Under the pieces are notes generated by a model. It was not told the DNA's origin. It saw only the letters and a program-made list of their open reading frames with translations, and did not search any database. A stretch of 64,000 nucleotides of DNA from Calidifontimicrobium sp035325925 (GTDB taxonomy: Bacteria; Pseudomonadota; Gammaproteobacteria; Burkholderiales; Burkholderiaceae_C), in contig NZ_DAOKZA010000016.1 of NCBI RefSeq assembly GCF_035325925.1, forward strand, positions 10,660 through 74,659, written 5' to 3'. Of this stretch, positions 1-8,121 are shown piece after piece; within the stretch, counting starts at the first letter, position 1, and every line of letters starts with the position of its first letter. Made by a program: the position numbers and the translations under genes.

Positions 1-72
1 CTGCCGCAGGTGACGTTCGGCATCGCGGTGCGCATGGCGGTGATGTCGATCATCGCGGGGAATGAGGCGTGA
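1..72 (+). CDS. pyrB: Aspartate carbamoyltransferase, C-terminal end (partial)
   Basis: Only the last 23 codons lie in the window, running in frame from the first base to a TGA. The tail (VTFGIAVRMAVMSIIAGNE) looks like the last helix of bacterial aspartate carbamoyltransferase, the enzyme that joins carbamoyl phosphate to aspartate in pyrimidine synthesis. The next gene is a dihydroorotase homologue without its metal ligands, which is the usual partner of pyrB in Pseudomonas and many Burkholderiales and supports the call. The upstream part, and any PyrR-type control, lies outside the window. Confidence 0.75.
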   Translation: MPQVTFGIAVRMAVMSIIAGNEA

Positions 73-73
73 T

Positions 74-117
74 CCACCCCCGAAGCGCCTTCGGCGCCTC
101 CCCCCCGAGGGGGCGCC
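74..117. repeat. Dispersed GC-rich palindromic intergenic element
   Basis: Just after the pyrB stop there is an interrupted palindrome of GGCGCC and CCCCC/GGGGG blocks. A 20-base core at 80-99 recurs exactly at 50259-50278, also between genes and preceded by the same CCACCC block. The C5/G5 palindrome resembles pieces near 38035-38046 and in the 43-bp repeat at 53805-53925. It could act as a transcript-end or mRNA-stability hairpin; there is no T-run. The family name is unknown to me. Confidence 0.5.
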
Positions 118-210
118 GCCGGCGGACCGGCGAAGCCGGATCCGCGGCGGCTGCCGGATTCCGCACCAAGGTGCGCGCTATGTCTTGCGTCGCACGCCGG
201 AGTCGATGAC

Positions 211-1539
211 ATGAAGATCCTGATCCGCAACGGCCGCGTCGTCGATCCGGCCACGGGCCGCGACGAGACCGCCGACGTCGCGATCGCCGCCGGGCGCATC
301 ACGGCGATCGGCGGCGTGCCGAACGACTTCGAGCCGCAGCGCGTCATCGACGCCACCGGCCTCGTCGTCGCGCCGGGGCTGGTCGACCTCGCGGCGCGGC
401 TGCGCGAGCCGGGCCACGAGCACGAGGGCATGCTCGAGAGCGAGCTCGAGGCCGCCGCCGCCGGCGGGGTCACCAGCCTGGTGTGTCCGCCCGACACCGA
501 TCCGCCGCTCGACGAGCCGGGACTGGTCGACATGCTCAAGTTCCGTGCGCGCAAGCTCAGCCTGTGCCGGCTGTTCCCGCTCGGCGCGCTGACGCGTGGA
601 CTGGCCGGCGAGGCGCTGACCGAGATGGCCGAGCTGACCGAGTCGGGCTGTGTCGGCTTTTCGCAGGCCGACGCGCCGGTGCGCGACACGCAGGTGCTGC
701 TGCGTGCGCTGCAGTACGCGGCCACCTTCGACTACACGGTGTGGCTGCGGCCGCAGGACGCGTGGCTCGGCAAGGGCGTGGCCGCCAGCGGGGCGGTGGC
801 CACCCGCCTGGGCCTGTCGGGCGTGCCGGTGGCCGCCGAGACGATCGCGCTGCACACGATCTTCGAACTGGTGCGCGCCACCGGCTGCCGCGTGCACCTG
901 TGCCGGCTGTCGAGCGCGGCGGGCGTCGCCCTCGTGCGCGCGGCCAAGGCCGAAGGGCTGCCGGTGACGGCCGACGTGAGCATCAACTCGCTGCACCTGA
1001 CCGACGTCGACATCGGCTTCTTCAACCCGGCGATGCGCCTCGTGCCGCCGCTGCGCCAGCAGGCGGACCGCGACGCGTTGCGCGCCGCGCTGGCCGACGG
1101 CACGATCGATGCGCTGGTGTCGGACCACACGCCGGTCGAGGGCGACCTGAAGACGCTGCCGTTCGGCGAAGCCGAGCCGGGGGCCACCGGGCTCGAGCTG
1201 CTGCTCGGGCTGGCGCTGAAGTGGGGCGCCGACGCGCGGCTGTCGCTGGCCGACACGCTGGCGCGAGTGACCAGCCACCCGGTGCGCGTGCTCGGCGATG
1301 CGCTCGGCTCGCTGGCGTCGAGCGCCGGGCGCCTCGCCGAGGGCGGCGTCGCCGACGTGTGCGTGTTCGACCCCGAGGCGACCTGGGCGGTGTCGCCGCA
1401 GGCGCTGGCCAGCCAGGGCAAGCACACGCCGTTCGCGTTCGCGTCGACGGGCACCGCGCTGACCGGCGTCGTCGTGGCGACGCTGGTCGCCGGCACGGTG
1501 GCGTTCGAGACCCAGGCGCACGCCGCGCTGGCACGATGA
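211..1539 (+). CDS. pyrX: Dihydroorotase-like protein PyrC', probably catalytically inactive
   Basis: A 442-residue amidohydrolase of the class I dihydroorotase type, of usual family length. The first metal-binding motif, normally D-x-H-x-H-x-R, reads D59-L-A-A-R-L-R65, so both histidines are replaced. The second His region reads HLCRLSS instead of HxCHxS, and the late DHAPH-like motif reads D305-H-T-P-V. It should therefore not hold a normal zinc centre. In Pseudomonas the equivalent PyrC' is inactive and acts as a structural partner of aspartate carbamoyltransferase; that role is inferred here from its place after pyrB. The start at 211 has GGAG 6 bases upstream. A true PyrC is expected elsewhere in the genome. 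Confidence 0.85.
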   Translation: MKILIRNGRVVDPATGRDETADVAIAAGRITAIGGVPNDFEPQRVIDATGLVVAPGLVDLAARLREPGHEHEGMLESELEAAAAGGVTSLVCPPDTDPPLDEPGLVDMLKFRARKLSLCRLFPLGALTRGLAGEALTEMAELTESGCVGFSQADAPVRDTQVLLRALQYAATFDYTVWLRPQDAWLGKGVAASGAVATRLGLSGVPVAAETIALHTIFELVRATGCRVHLCRLSSAAGVALVRAAKAEGLPVTADVSINSLHLTDVDIGFFNPAMRLVPPLRQQADRDALRAALADGTIDALVSDHTPVEGDLKTLPFGEAEPGATGLELLLGLALKWGADARLSLADTLARVTSHPVRVLGDALGSLASSAGRLAEGGVADVCVFDPEATWAVSPQALASQGKHTPFAFASTGTALTGVVVATLVAGTVAFETQAHAALAR

Positions 1540-1573
1540 GGCCCCTGCGGCGGCCGCGCGCCGTGGGCGGACG

Positions 1574-2338
1574 ATGACGTCGGGCCGGCGGCTGCGCGCC
1601 GTCTGGCGCCTCGGGCGTGCCGTCGTCCACGGGCTGCGCGGGCTGGCCATCGTGCTGCTGCGCTTCCCGTCGCTCGACGCCGCCGCACGCCACGCGCGCA
1701 TCGCGTGGTGGGCGCGCGGGATGCTGCGCGCGCTGGGCCTGCGGCTCGACGCGCAAGGCACGTTCAGACCGGCGGCGAAGCTGGTCGTCGCGAACCATGT
1801 CTCGTGGCTCGACATCATGGCGATCCACGCCGTGTGCCCGCAGGCGCGCTTCGTCTCGAAGGCCGACGTGCGGCACTGGCCGCTGGTCAGCCGCCTGGTC
1901 GACGCGGCCGGCACGCTGTACCTCGAGCGCGACAAGCGCCGCGACGCGCTGCGCGTCGTGCACCGGATGGCCGAGGCGCTGGCCGCCGGACAGACCGTGG
2001 CCGTGTTCCCCGAGGGCACGACGAGTGACGGCCGCGGTCTGCTGCCGTTCCACGCCAACCTGCTGCAGGCCGCAATCGCGACGTCGACGCCGGTGCAGCC
2101 GGTCGCGTTGCGCTACGCCGACGCGACGCAGGCGGTCAGCGCGGCGGCCGAGTTCACCGGCGACACCACGCTGGCGCGCAGCCTGTGGCGGCTGGCGTGC
2201 GGTGACGGCCTGACGGTGCGCGTGCGCGTGCTGCCGGCGATGGGCAGCGCGCACGCCGACCGCCGGGCACTGGCCGAAACTGTGCGACAGTCGATCGCCG
2301 AGGCTCTTGACGCCCTGCCCGACGCACCGACCCGATGA
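1574..2338 (+). CDS. 1-acyl-sn-glycerol-3-phosphate acyltransferase (PlsC family)
   Basis: A 254-residue membrane-associated acyltransferase that should move an acyl chain onto the 2-position of lysophosphatidic acid in phospholipid synthesis. It carries the NHxxxxD catalytic motif (NHVSWLD) and the FPEGTT glycerophosphate-binding motif. An N-terminal hydrophobic stretch fits membrane attachment. Its stop overlaps the start of the next gene (ATGA), so the two are probably translated together, although no metabolic link is obvious. Family assignment is firm. Its substrate could instead be an ornithine lipid or another lysolipid, and the genome probably has further PlsC paralogues. Confidence 0.85.
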   Translation: MTSGRRLRAVWRLGRAVVHGLRGLAIVLLRFPSLDAAARHARIAWWARGMLRALGLRLDAQGTFRPAAKLVVANHVSWLDIMAIHAVCPQARFVSKADVRHWPLVSRLVDAAGTLYLERDKRRDALRVVHRMAEALAAGQTVAVFPEGTTSDGRGLLPFHANLLQAAIATSTPVQPVALRYADATQAVSAAAEFTGDTTLARSLWRLACGDGLTVRVRVLPAMGSAHADRRALAETVRQSIAEALDALPDAPTR

Positions 2339-3897
2339 CCGTCGCCACCTTGCGCCTGCGCCGCGTGGGCATCGACACGTTCCGCGAGAACGTGGCCTAC
2401 CTGCACCGCGACTGCCCGGTGGTGCGCGCCGCCGGGTTCCAGGCGCTGTCGAAGGTGCAGGTGCAGGCCAACGGCCGCAGCATCCTCGCGGTGCTCAACG
2501 TCGTCGACGACGCGCGGCTGGTCGAGGTCTGCGAGCTCGGTCTGAGCGAGGAGGCGTTCGCGCGCATCGGCGTGGCCGACGGCCACGAGGCGTCGATCAC
2601 GCACGCCGAGCCGCCGCGCTCGATCGCCGCGCTGCACCGCAAGATCGACGGCGAGCGACTCGGGCGCGACGACCTGCACGCGATCATCGCCGACATCGCA
2701 CAGGCGCGGTACTCGAAGGTCGAGCTCGCGGCGTTCGTCGTCGCGACCAACCAGTTCGAACTCGACCGCGACGAGGTGCTGCACCTGACCGAGGCGATGA
2801 TCGCCGCCGGCCGGCGGCTCGACTGGCACCACGAGGTCGGGGGCGGGCCGGTGGTCGACAAGCACTGCATCGGCGGCATTCCCGGCAACCGCACGTCGAT
2901 GCTGGTGGTGCCGATCGTCGCCGCGCACGGCATGTTGTGTCCGAAGACCTCGTCGCGCGCGATCACGTCGCCGGCCGGCACCGCCGACACGATGGACGTG
3001 CTCGCCGAGGTGGCGCTGCCGTTCGAGCGGCTGGTGGCCATCGTGCGCGAGACGCGCGGCTGCCTGGCCTGGGGCGGCACCGCCGAGCTGAGCCCGGCCG
3101 ACGACATTCTGATCTCGGTCGAGCGGCCGCTGGCGATCGACTCGCCGGGGCAGATGGTGGCGTCGATCCTCTCGAAGAAGATCGCCGCCGGCTCGACGCA
3201 CCTGGTGCTCGACATCCCGGTGGGCCCGAGCGCCAAGGTGCGCTCGATGCCCGACGCGCAGCGGCTGAAGAAGCTGTTCGAGTACGTCGCCACGCGGCTC
3301 GGCCTGCAGCTCGACGCGGTGATCACCGACGGGCGCCAGCCGATCGGGTGCGGCGTCGGCCCGGTGCTCGAGGTGCGCGACGTGATGCGCGTGCTCGAGA
3401 ACCACCCCGAAGCGCCGTCGGACCTGCGCCAGAAGGCGCTGCGGCTGGCCGGGCGCGTGATCGAGTTCGACCCCGACGTTCGCGGCGGTGACGGTTTCCG
3501 CATCGCGCGCGACATCCTCGACTCGGGGCGCGCGCTGGCGCGCATGAACGCGATCATCGACGCGCAGGGCCGGCGCCCCGGCCCGCTGCCGCCGCCGGCA
3601 TCGCTGACGCACGAGGTGCGTGCCGAGCTTGACGGCGTGGTCACCGCGATCGACAACCTGCGCATCGCGCGCATCGCGCGGCTGGCCGGCGCACCGCAGG
3701 TGGCCGAGGCGGGCATCGACCTGCTGAAGAAGCTCGGCGACCCCGTGGCGCGTGGCGACGTGCTGTACCGCATCCACGCGCGCTTCGAGGCGGACCACAC
3801 GTTCGCGCGCGGGCTGGCGACGCGCGACGGCGGCTACCGCGTCGGCGAGGCGGCCGACCTGCCGCGCGAGTTCGCCGCCGGCGGGGCGACGCCGTGA
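2335..3897 (+). CDS. Thymidine/AMP phosphorylase family protein (long form)
   Basis: A 520-residue nucleoside or nucleotide phosphorylase. It has an N-terminal extension of about 85 residues before the phosphorylase core, the architecture of archaeal AMP phosphorylase rather than of the roughly 440-residue E. coli DeoA. The phosphate and nucleoside region includes KHCIGGIPGNRTSM and a SSRAITSPAGTADTM stretch typical of the superfamily. Archaeal AMP phosphorylase makes ribose 1,5-bisphosphate from AMP; whether this protein uses AMP, another NMP or thymidine cannot be read from the sequence. It overlaps plsC by ATGA and the next gene, a PRPP-synthetase homologue, by GTGA, which points to a nucleotide-salvage module. 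Confidence 0.8.
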   Translation: MTVATLRLRRVGIDTFRENVAYLHRDCPVVRAAGFQALSKVQVQANGRSILAVLNVVDDARLVEVCELGLSEEAFARIGVADGHEASITHAEPPRSIAALHRKIDGERLGRDDLHAIIADIAQARYSKVELAAFVVATNQFELDRDEVLHLTEAMIAAGRRLDWHHEVGGGPVVDKHCIGGIPGNRTSMLVVPIVAAHGMLCPKTSSRAITSPAGTADTMDVLAEVALPFERLVAIVRETRGCLAWGGTAELSPADDILISVERPLAIDSPGQMVASILSKKIAAGSTHLVLDIPVGPSAKVRSMPDAQRLKKLFEYVATRLGLQLDAVITDGRQPIGCGVGPVLEVRDVMRVLENHPEAPSDLRQKALRLAGRVIEFDPDVRGGDGFRIARDILDSGRALARMNAIIDAQGRRPGPLPPPASLTHEVRAELDGVVTAIDNLRIARIARLAGAPQVAEAGIDLLKKLGDPVARGDVLYRIHARFEADHTFARGLATRDGGYRVGEAADLPREFAAGGATP

Positions 3898-4784
3898 CCG
3901 CGGCACCGACCATGCTGCTGGCCTTCGACGACGAGTCCGTGCTCGCGTCGCGGCTCGGCGCGGCGCTGGGCGTCGAGCCGCGCACGATCGATCGCCACCG
4001 CTTCCCCGACGGCGAGACGCGGCTGACGCTGCCGCCGTCGCTGCCGGCGCGTGTCGTCGTGTTGCGCGGGCTGCAGCAGCCCAACGACAAGCTGACCGAG
4101 CTGCTGCTTGCCGCGCTCGGCGCGCGCGAGCTGGGCGCGCGGCACCTGACGCTGATCGCGCCGTACCTGGCCTACATGCGCCAGGACATCGCGTTCCGGC
4201 CCGGCGAGGTGGTCAGCCAGCGCCACCTCGGTGCGCTGCTCGCGTCGGCCTTCGACGCCGTCGTCACCATCGACCCGCACCTGCACCGCGTCGCGTCGAT
4301 CGACGAGGTGGTGCCGGGCCGGCGCGCGCTGGCGCTGTCGGCGGCACCGCTGCTCGGCGACTGGATCGCCGCGCAGCTCGGCCAGCCGGTGCTGATCGGG
4401 CCCGACGAGGAGGCGGCGCAGTGGGTGCAGGCCGCCGCGCGCGCGCATGGCCTGGCCGCCGGCGTCGGGCGCAAGGTGCGGCGCGGCGACCGCGACGTGG
4501 TCGTCGAGTGGCCATCGATCGACGTCGCCGGCCGTGCCGTCGTGCTGCTCGACGACGTCGCGAGCACCGGCCGCACGCTGGGGGTCGCCGCGCGCGAGGC
4601 CTTGGCACGCGGCGCGGCCAGCGTCGACGTGGCGGTCACGCACGCGCTGTTCGTCGGCGACGCGCTGGCGTCGCTGCGCGCCGCCGGCGTGCGCCAGGTC
4701 TGGAGTACCGACGCGGTGCCGCACGCGAGCAACGTCGTGTCGGTGGCGCCGCTGATCGCGGCGGCGCTGGCCTGCGTGGCCTGA
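3894..4784 (+). CDS. Ribose-phosphate pyrophosphokinase-like protein (second PRPP synthetase type)
   Basis: A 296-residue PRPP-synthetase homologue starting with GTG, coupled by GTGA to the phosphorylase gene before it. It keeps the ATP-loop RFPDGE motif, the APYLAYMRQD segment, a DPHLHR motif and the PRPP-binding loop LLDDVASTGRT. The flexible loop carries a KVRRGDRDV motif rather than the DKRR of classical bacterial Prs, so it belongs to a divergent branch and is probably not the housekeeping enzyme. Residues needed for diphosphoryl transfer look intact. Pairing with an AMP-phosphorylase-like gene suggests recycling of ribose from nucleotides to PRPP or the reverse; the exact reaction is inference. 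Confidence 0.8.
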   Translation: MTAAPTMLLAFDDESVLASRLGAALGVEPRTIDRHRFPDGETRLTLPPSLPARVVVLRGLQQPNDKLTELLLAALGARELGARHLTLIAPYLAYMRQDIAFRPGEVVSQRHLGALLASAFDAVVTIDPHLHRVASIDEVVPGRRALALSAAPLLGDWIAAQLGQPVLIGPDEEAAQWVQAAARAHGLAAGVGRKVRRGDRDVVVEWPSIDVAGRAVVLLDDVASTGRTLGVAAREALARGAASVDVAVTHALFVGDALASLRAAGVRQVWSTDAVPHASNVVSVAPLIAAALACVA

Positions 4785-4790
4785 GCGCCG

Positions 4791-4814
4791 CGGCCGGGCG
4801 GTCCCGCCCGGCCG
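4791..4814. terminator. Perfect GC hairpin between convergent genes
   Basis: An 11-bp perfect stem (4791-4801 with 4804-4814) of G and C only starts 7 bases after the PRPP-synthetase-like stop and lies upstream of the gpmA stop on the other strand. There is no T-run, so it is not a classical intrinsic terminator. Its place at a convergent gene end suggests a two-way transcript barrier or 3'-end protector. Confidence 0.4.
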
Positions 4815-4898
4815 CGCCAGGCGGCGCCCCGACGCCACCGTCAGGGTGCTACGCGGCCCGTGGGGGATGCACCGCAGGCGCTGCGGGGGTGGTTCGGT

Positions 4899-5642
4899 TC
4901 ACGCCTTGCCCTGCGCGGCCACCGCGGCGGCGGCCTTCGCCGCTGCCTCGGGGTCGCCGAGGTAGTAGCTCCTGATCGGCTTCAGGTCGGCGTCGAGTTC
5001 GTAGACGAGCGGAATGCCGTTGGGGATGTTCAGCGCGACGATCTCGGCGTCGCCGATGCCGTCGAGGTACTTCACCAGCGCGCGCATGCTGTTGCCGTGC
5101 GCGGCGATCAGCACGCGCTGGCCCGAGCGGATCGCCGGCGCCAGGCGCTCGTTCCAGCAGGGGATCACGCGCGCGACGGTGTCCTTCAGGCACTCGGTCG
5201 GCGGGATCTGCCCCGGCGCGAGCTTTGCGTAGCGCGGGTCGTCGCGCTGGCCGCGCGGGTCGTCGGCGGCCAGCGGCGGCGGCGGCACGTCGTAGCTGCG
5301 TCGCCACACCAGCACCTGCTCGTCGCCGTACTGGCGCGCCGTCTCGGCCTTGTTCATCCCCTGCAGGGCGCCGTAGTGGCGTTCGTTCAGGCGCCAGTCG
5401 TTGACGATGGGCAGCCAGGTGCGGTCGAGTTCGTCGAGCGCGTGCCACAGCGTCCAGATCGCCCGCTTGAGCACCGAGGTGTAGGCGACGTCGAAGTCGA
5501 AGCCCGCCTCGCGCAGCAGCCGCCCCGACTCGCGCGCCTGCGCCACGCCGGTGTCGGTGAGTGGCACGTCGGTCCAGCCGGTGAAGCGGTTGTCGCGGTT
5601 CCAGGTGGACTCGCCGTGGCGGATCATCACGAGCTTGTACAT
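4899..5642 (-). CDS. gpmA: 2,3-bisphosphoglycerate-dependent phosphoglycerate mutase
   Basis: A 247-residue cofactor-dependent phosphoglycerate mutase that interconverts 3- and 2-phosphoglycerate in glycolysis and gluconeogenesis. The N-terminus MYKLVMIRHGES carries the RHG motif with phospho-acceptor His9, and the second active-site His is in AAHGNSMRAL. Length matches E. coli GpmA. A longer open frame extends upstream, but homology begins at the ATG at 5642. It is a single-gene unit, back to back with the rhodanese gene, whose promoter lies about 35 bases from this start. Confidence 0.95.
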   Translation of the reverse strand: MYKLVMIRHGESTWNRDNRFTGWTDVPLTDTGVAQARESGRLLREAGFDFDVAYTSVLKRAIWTLWHALDELDRTWLPIVNDWRLNERHYGALQGMNKAETARQYGDEQVLVWRRSYDVPPPPLAADDPRGQRDDPRYAKLAPGQIPPTECLKDTVARVIPCWNERLAPAIRSGQRVLIAAHGNSMRALVKYLDGIGDAEIVALNIPNGIPLVYELDADLKPIRSYYLGDPEAAAKAAAAVAAQGKA

Positions 5643-5675
5643 GGCGGGTGGGTGCAGCGGCGAAGCAGGCGATTC

Positions 5676-5681
5676 TAGAAT
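5676..5681 (+). promoter_or_regulatory. Candidate -10 box (TAGAAT) for the rhodanese gene
   Basis: TAGAAT in the gap between gpmA and the rhodanese gene, one of very few AT-rich hexamers here. It would place transcription start near 5688 and so favours the GTG at 5713 over an ATG at 5681. No good -35 box is seen. Confidence 0.45.
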
Positions 5682-5712
5682 GCGCGCCTTCGTCGAACCG
5701 AGGCCCCCGCCC

Positions 5713-6120
5713 GTGGACTTCCTGCTGCAGAACTGGTTGCTGATCCTCGTCGCCGTCGTGTCCGGCGGCATGTTGCTGTGGCCGATGATCGGCGGCGGCG
5801 GCCCCGGCGCGGTCAGCGTCGGCGAGGCAGTGCAGCTGATCAACCGCGAGAAGGCGGTGCTGATCGACGTGTGCGAGCCGGCCGAGTACGCGGCCGGCCA
5901 CGCCGCCGGCGCGCGCAGCGTGCCGCTGGGCACGCTTGAGTCGAGCAAGGCGCTGCCGTCGAATAAGGCGCTGCCGGTGGTCGTCGTCTGCCAGAGCGGC
6001 GCGCGCGCGTCGCGCGCGGCCGGCGCGCTGCGCAAGCTCGGCTACGCCAACGCGCGCGTGCTCTCGGGCGGCATGCGCGCCTGGCGCGAAGCCAACATGC
6101 CGGTCGAGAAATCGGCCTGA
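5713..6120 (+). CDS. Membrane-anchored rhodanese-like protein
   Basis: A 135-residue protein with one N-terminal membrane helix (LLQNWLLILVAVVSGGMLLW) followed by a single rhodanese domain. The active-site loop VVCQSGARASRA has the cysteine, so sulfur transfer from a persulfide is possible, with the domain probably on the cytoplasmic side. The GTG start has a GAGG 5 to 10 bases upstream. Homologues often sit next to grxC and secB, as here, suggesting a link to thiol chemistry or export, though the substrate is unknown. It could also be a redox or sulfide-handling protein. Confidence 0.85.
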   Translation: MDFLLQNWLLILVAVVSGGMLLWPMIGGGGPGAVSVGEAVQLINREKAVLIDVCEPAEYAAGHAAGARSVPLGTLESSKALPSNKALPVVVVCQSGARASRAAGALRKLGYANARVLSGGMRAWREANMPVEKSA

Positions 6121-6214
6121 GCGTGCGCCGATACCGCGCGGGGTTATCGCGTCGCGGCGACAATGCGGCCGTCGCGCCGCGTGTGGCGGCGCTGTCGACC
6201 TGACGAGCAACGCG

Positions 6215-6475
6215 ATGAAACCGGTGAAGATGTACTCGACGCAATACTGCCCGTACTGCGACCGCGCCAAGCGCCTGCTGCGCGAGCGCGGCGTCGCGCA
6301 GATCGACGAGGTGCGCGTCGACCTGCATCCGCAGGAGCGTGCGCTGATGATCGAGCGCACCGGCCAGCGCACGGTGCCGCAGATCTTCATTGGCGACACG
6401 CACGTCGGCGGGTGCGACGACCTGTACGCACTCGACCGGCGCGGTGGCCTGCTGCCGCTGCTGCACGGCACCTGA
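6215..6475 (+). CDS. grxC: Glutaredoxin 3 (GrxC type)
   Basis: An 86-residue dithiol glutaredoxin that uses glutathione to reduce protein disulfides and mixed disulfides in the cytoplasm. The active site C12-P-Y-C15 is intact, the TVPQIF cis-proline motif follows, and the GGCDDLYAL glutathione-binding end is present. Size equals E. coli GrxC (about 83 residues). It lies 94 bases after the rhodanese gene; a GACAAT hexamer at 6159-6164 could give it its own promoter. The rhodanese-grxC-secB order is common in Burkholderiales. Confidence 0.95.
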   Translation: MKPVKMYSTQYCPYCDRAKRLLRERGVAQIDEVRVDLHPQERALMIERTGQRTVPQIFIGDTHVGGCDDLYALDRRGGLLPLLHGT

Positions 6476-6498
6476 TCCGGTGCGCACCGCGGTGCGAG

Positions 6499-6518
6499 GG
6501 CCGGCGCGCGCGCCGGCC
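6499..6518. terminator. 20-base perfect GC palindrome after grxC
   Basis: A self-complementary block of G and C (GGCCGGCGCG and its mirror) starts 24 bases after the grxC stop. It can form a strong hairpin but has no T-run, so a terminator role is a guess. Confidence 0.3.
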
Positions 6519-6535
6519 GCGCGGCATGGCTCGGC

Positions 6536-6541
6536 GATAAT
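6536..6541 (+). promoter_or_regulatory. Candidate -10 box (GATAAT) for secB
   Basis: GATAAT about 48 bases before the secB start, in otherwise GC-rich DNA and directly after the grxC hairpin. It is well placed for a secB promoter; no clear -35 box. Confidence 0.35.
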
Positions 6542-6589
6542 CGGCGCCACAGCCCGCAGCCTCGCGGGCTTTGTTCACAGAGAGACACC

Positions 6590-7072
6590 ATGGCCGAGCA
6601 AGACGCCCAACCCGTGTTCCAGATCCAGCGCATGTACCTGAAGGACCTGTCGCTGGAGCAGCCCAACTCGCCGCAGATCCTGCTCGAGCAGGCGCAGCCG
6701 CAGGTCGACATCAACCTTGGCGTGTCGGCCGAGCCGGTGGCGGAGGGCATCTTCGAGGTCTGCGTCACCGCCACCGTGACGACCAAGGTCAAGGACAAGA
6801 CGCTGTTCCTGATCGAGGCGAAGCAGGCCGGCATCTTCGAGATCCGCAACCTGCCGCAGGACCAGATGCAGATGATCGTCGGCGTCGCCTGTCCGAGCAT
6901 GGTCTACCCGTACCTGCGCGCGGTCGTCTCCGACCTGTGCACGCGAGCCGGCTTCCCGCCGGTGCTGCTGGCCGAGGTCAACTTCCAGGCGATGTTCGAG
7001 GCGCAGCGCCAGCAGCAGGCCGCCGGTGGCAACGGCGGCAACGGCGGCAGCGGCATCATCACCAGCGCCTGA
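6590..7072 (+). CDS. secB: Protein-export chaperone SecB
   Basis: A 160-residue SecB, the cytosolic tetrameric chaperone that keeps preproteins unfolded and hands them to SecA. The core from about residue 9 to 140 matches SecB (QRMYLKDLSLEQPNSP near the start, FPPVLLAEVNF near the end). The C-terminal tail is rich in Gln and Gly and lacks the basic, cysteine-containing zinc tail typical of SecA. GAGAGA lies just upstream of the ATG. The following gene is gpsA, as in E. coli (grxC-secB-gpsA), so the order is an old conserved one. Confidence 0.97.
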   Translation: MAEQDAQPVFQIQRMYLKDLSLEQPNSPQILLEQAQPQVDINLGVSAEPVAEGIFEVCVTATVTTKVKDKTLFLIEAKQAGIFEIRNLPQDQMQMIVGVACPSMVYPYLRAVVSDLCTRAGFPPVLLAEVNFQAMFEAQRQQQAAGGNGGNGGSGIITSA

Positions 7073-7116
7073 GCGCGCGGCGCCGAGCGTCCACCGCGTC
7101 CCGGCAAGGCCCCGCG

Positions 7117-8121
7117 ATGCGCATCGCGATGCTCGGCGCCGGTGCGTGGGGCACCGCGCTGGCGGTGCACACGGCGCCGCGCCACGACGTGTTGCTGTGG
7201 GCGCGCGACGCCCGGCAGGCCGAGGCGATGCGTCGCTTCGGCGTCAACGCCCGCTACCTGCCCGGCGTTTCCCTGCCGGCGACGCTGCGCGTGGGCGCCG
7301 ACCTCGCCGCGGCGCTGGACCACGGCCGCAGCGGGCTCGTCGTGATCGCGACGCCGATGTCGGCGCTGGCCGAGATGCTGCGCGCCGTGCCCGACGGCGC
7401 CGGCGTGCTGTGGCTGTGCAAGGGCTTCGAGGCCGGCAGCGGGCGGCTCGGTCACGAGATCGTGCAGGCGCTGCATCCCGGGCTGCGCGCCGGGGTGCTG
7501 TCGGGCCCGAGCTTCGCCGAGGAGGTGGCGCAGGCCCTGCCGACCGCGCTGGTGGCTGCGAGCAGCGACGCGGCGCTGACCGACGAGGCGGTGGCCGCGT
7601 TCCACAGCGACACGCTGCGCGTCTACACCTCGGACGATCCGGTGGGCGTCGAGGTCGGTGGGGCGGTGAAGAACGTGATGGCCATCGCCACCGGCGTGTG
7701 CGACGGGCTGCAGCTGGGGCAGAACGCACGCGCCGCGCTGATCACGCGCGGGCTGGCCGAGATGACGCGCCTGGGCGTGGCGCTGGGCGCACGCGCAGAG
7801 ACCTTCATGGGGCTGTCCGGGCTCGGCGACCTGGTGCTCACCGCCACCGGTGATCTGTCGCGCAACCGCCGCGTCGGGCTGCGGCTGGCCGCCGGGCAGG
7901 CGCTGGGCGACGTCCTCGCCGCGCTGGGCCATGTCGCCGAAGGCGTGTACAGCGCGCGCACCGTGCTGCAGCGCGCTCGTGCGGTGGGCGTGGCAATGCC
8001 GGTCACCGAGGCCGTGGTCGCGCTGCTCGACGGCACGCTGACGCCCGCCCAGGCGGTGACGCGCCTGATGGCGCGTCAGGCGCGAGCCGAGAGCGGCGAG
8101 GCTCAGACGCCGCCGGCGTAG
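7117..8121 (+). CDS. gpsA: Glycerol-3-phosphate dehydrogenase [NAD(P)+]
   Basis: A 334-residue enzyme that reduces dihydroxyacetone phosphate to sn-glycerol 3-phosphate, the backbone for phospholipids. The N-terminal GAGAWGTA (residues 7-14) is the dinucleotide-binding loop; LSGPSFAEE and GGAVKNVMAIATG, with the catalytic lysine, are intact, as is GLGDLVLT. Length is normal. The start is the ATG at 7117, 44 bases after secB. Its 3' end overlaps the convergent trmL gene by 19 bases. Confidence 0.96.
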   Translation: MRIAMLGAGAWGTALAVHTAPRHDVLLWARDARQAEAMRRFGVNARYLPGVSLPATLRVGADLAAALDHGRSGLVVIATPMSALAEMLRAVPDGAGVLWLCKGFEAGSGRLGHEIVQALHPGLRAGVLSGPSFAEEVAQALPTALVAASSDAALTDEAVAAFHSDTLRVYTSDDPVGVEVGGAVKNVMAIATGVCDGLQLGQNARAALITRGLAEMTRLGVALGARAETFMGLSGLGDLVLTATGDLSRNRRVGLRLAAGQALGDVLAALGHVAEGVYSARTVLQRARAVGVAMPVTEAVVALLDGTLTPAQAVTRLMARQARAESGEAQTPPA

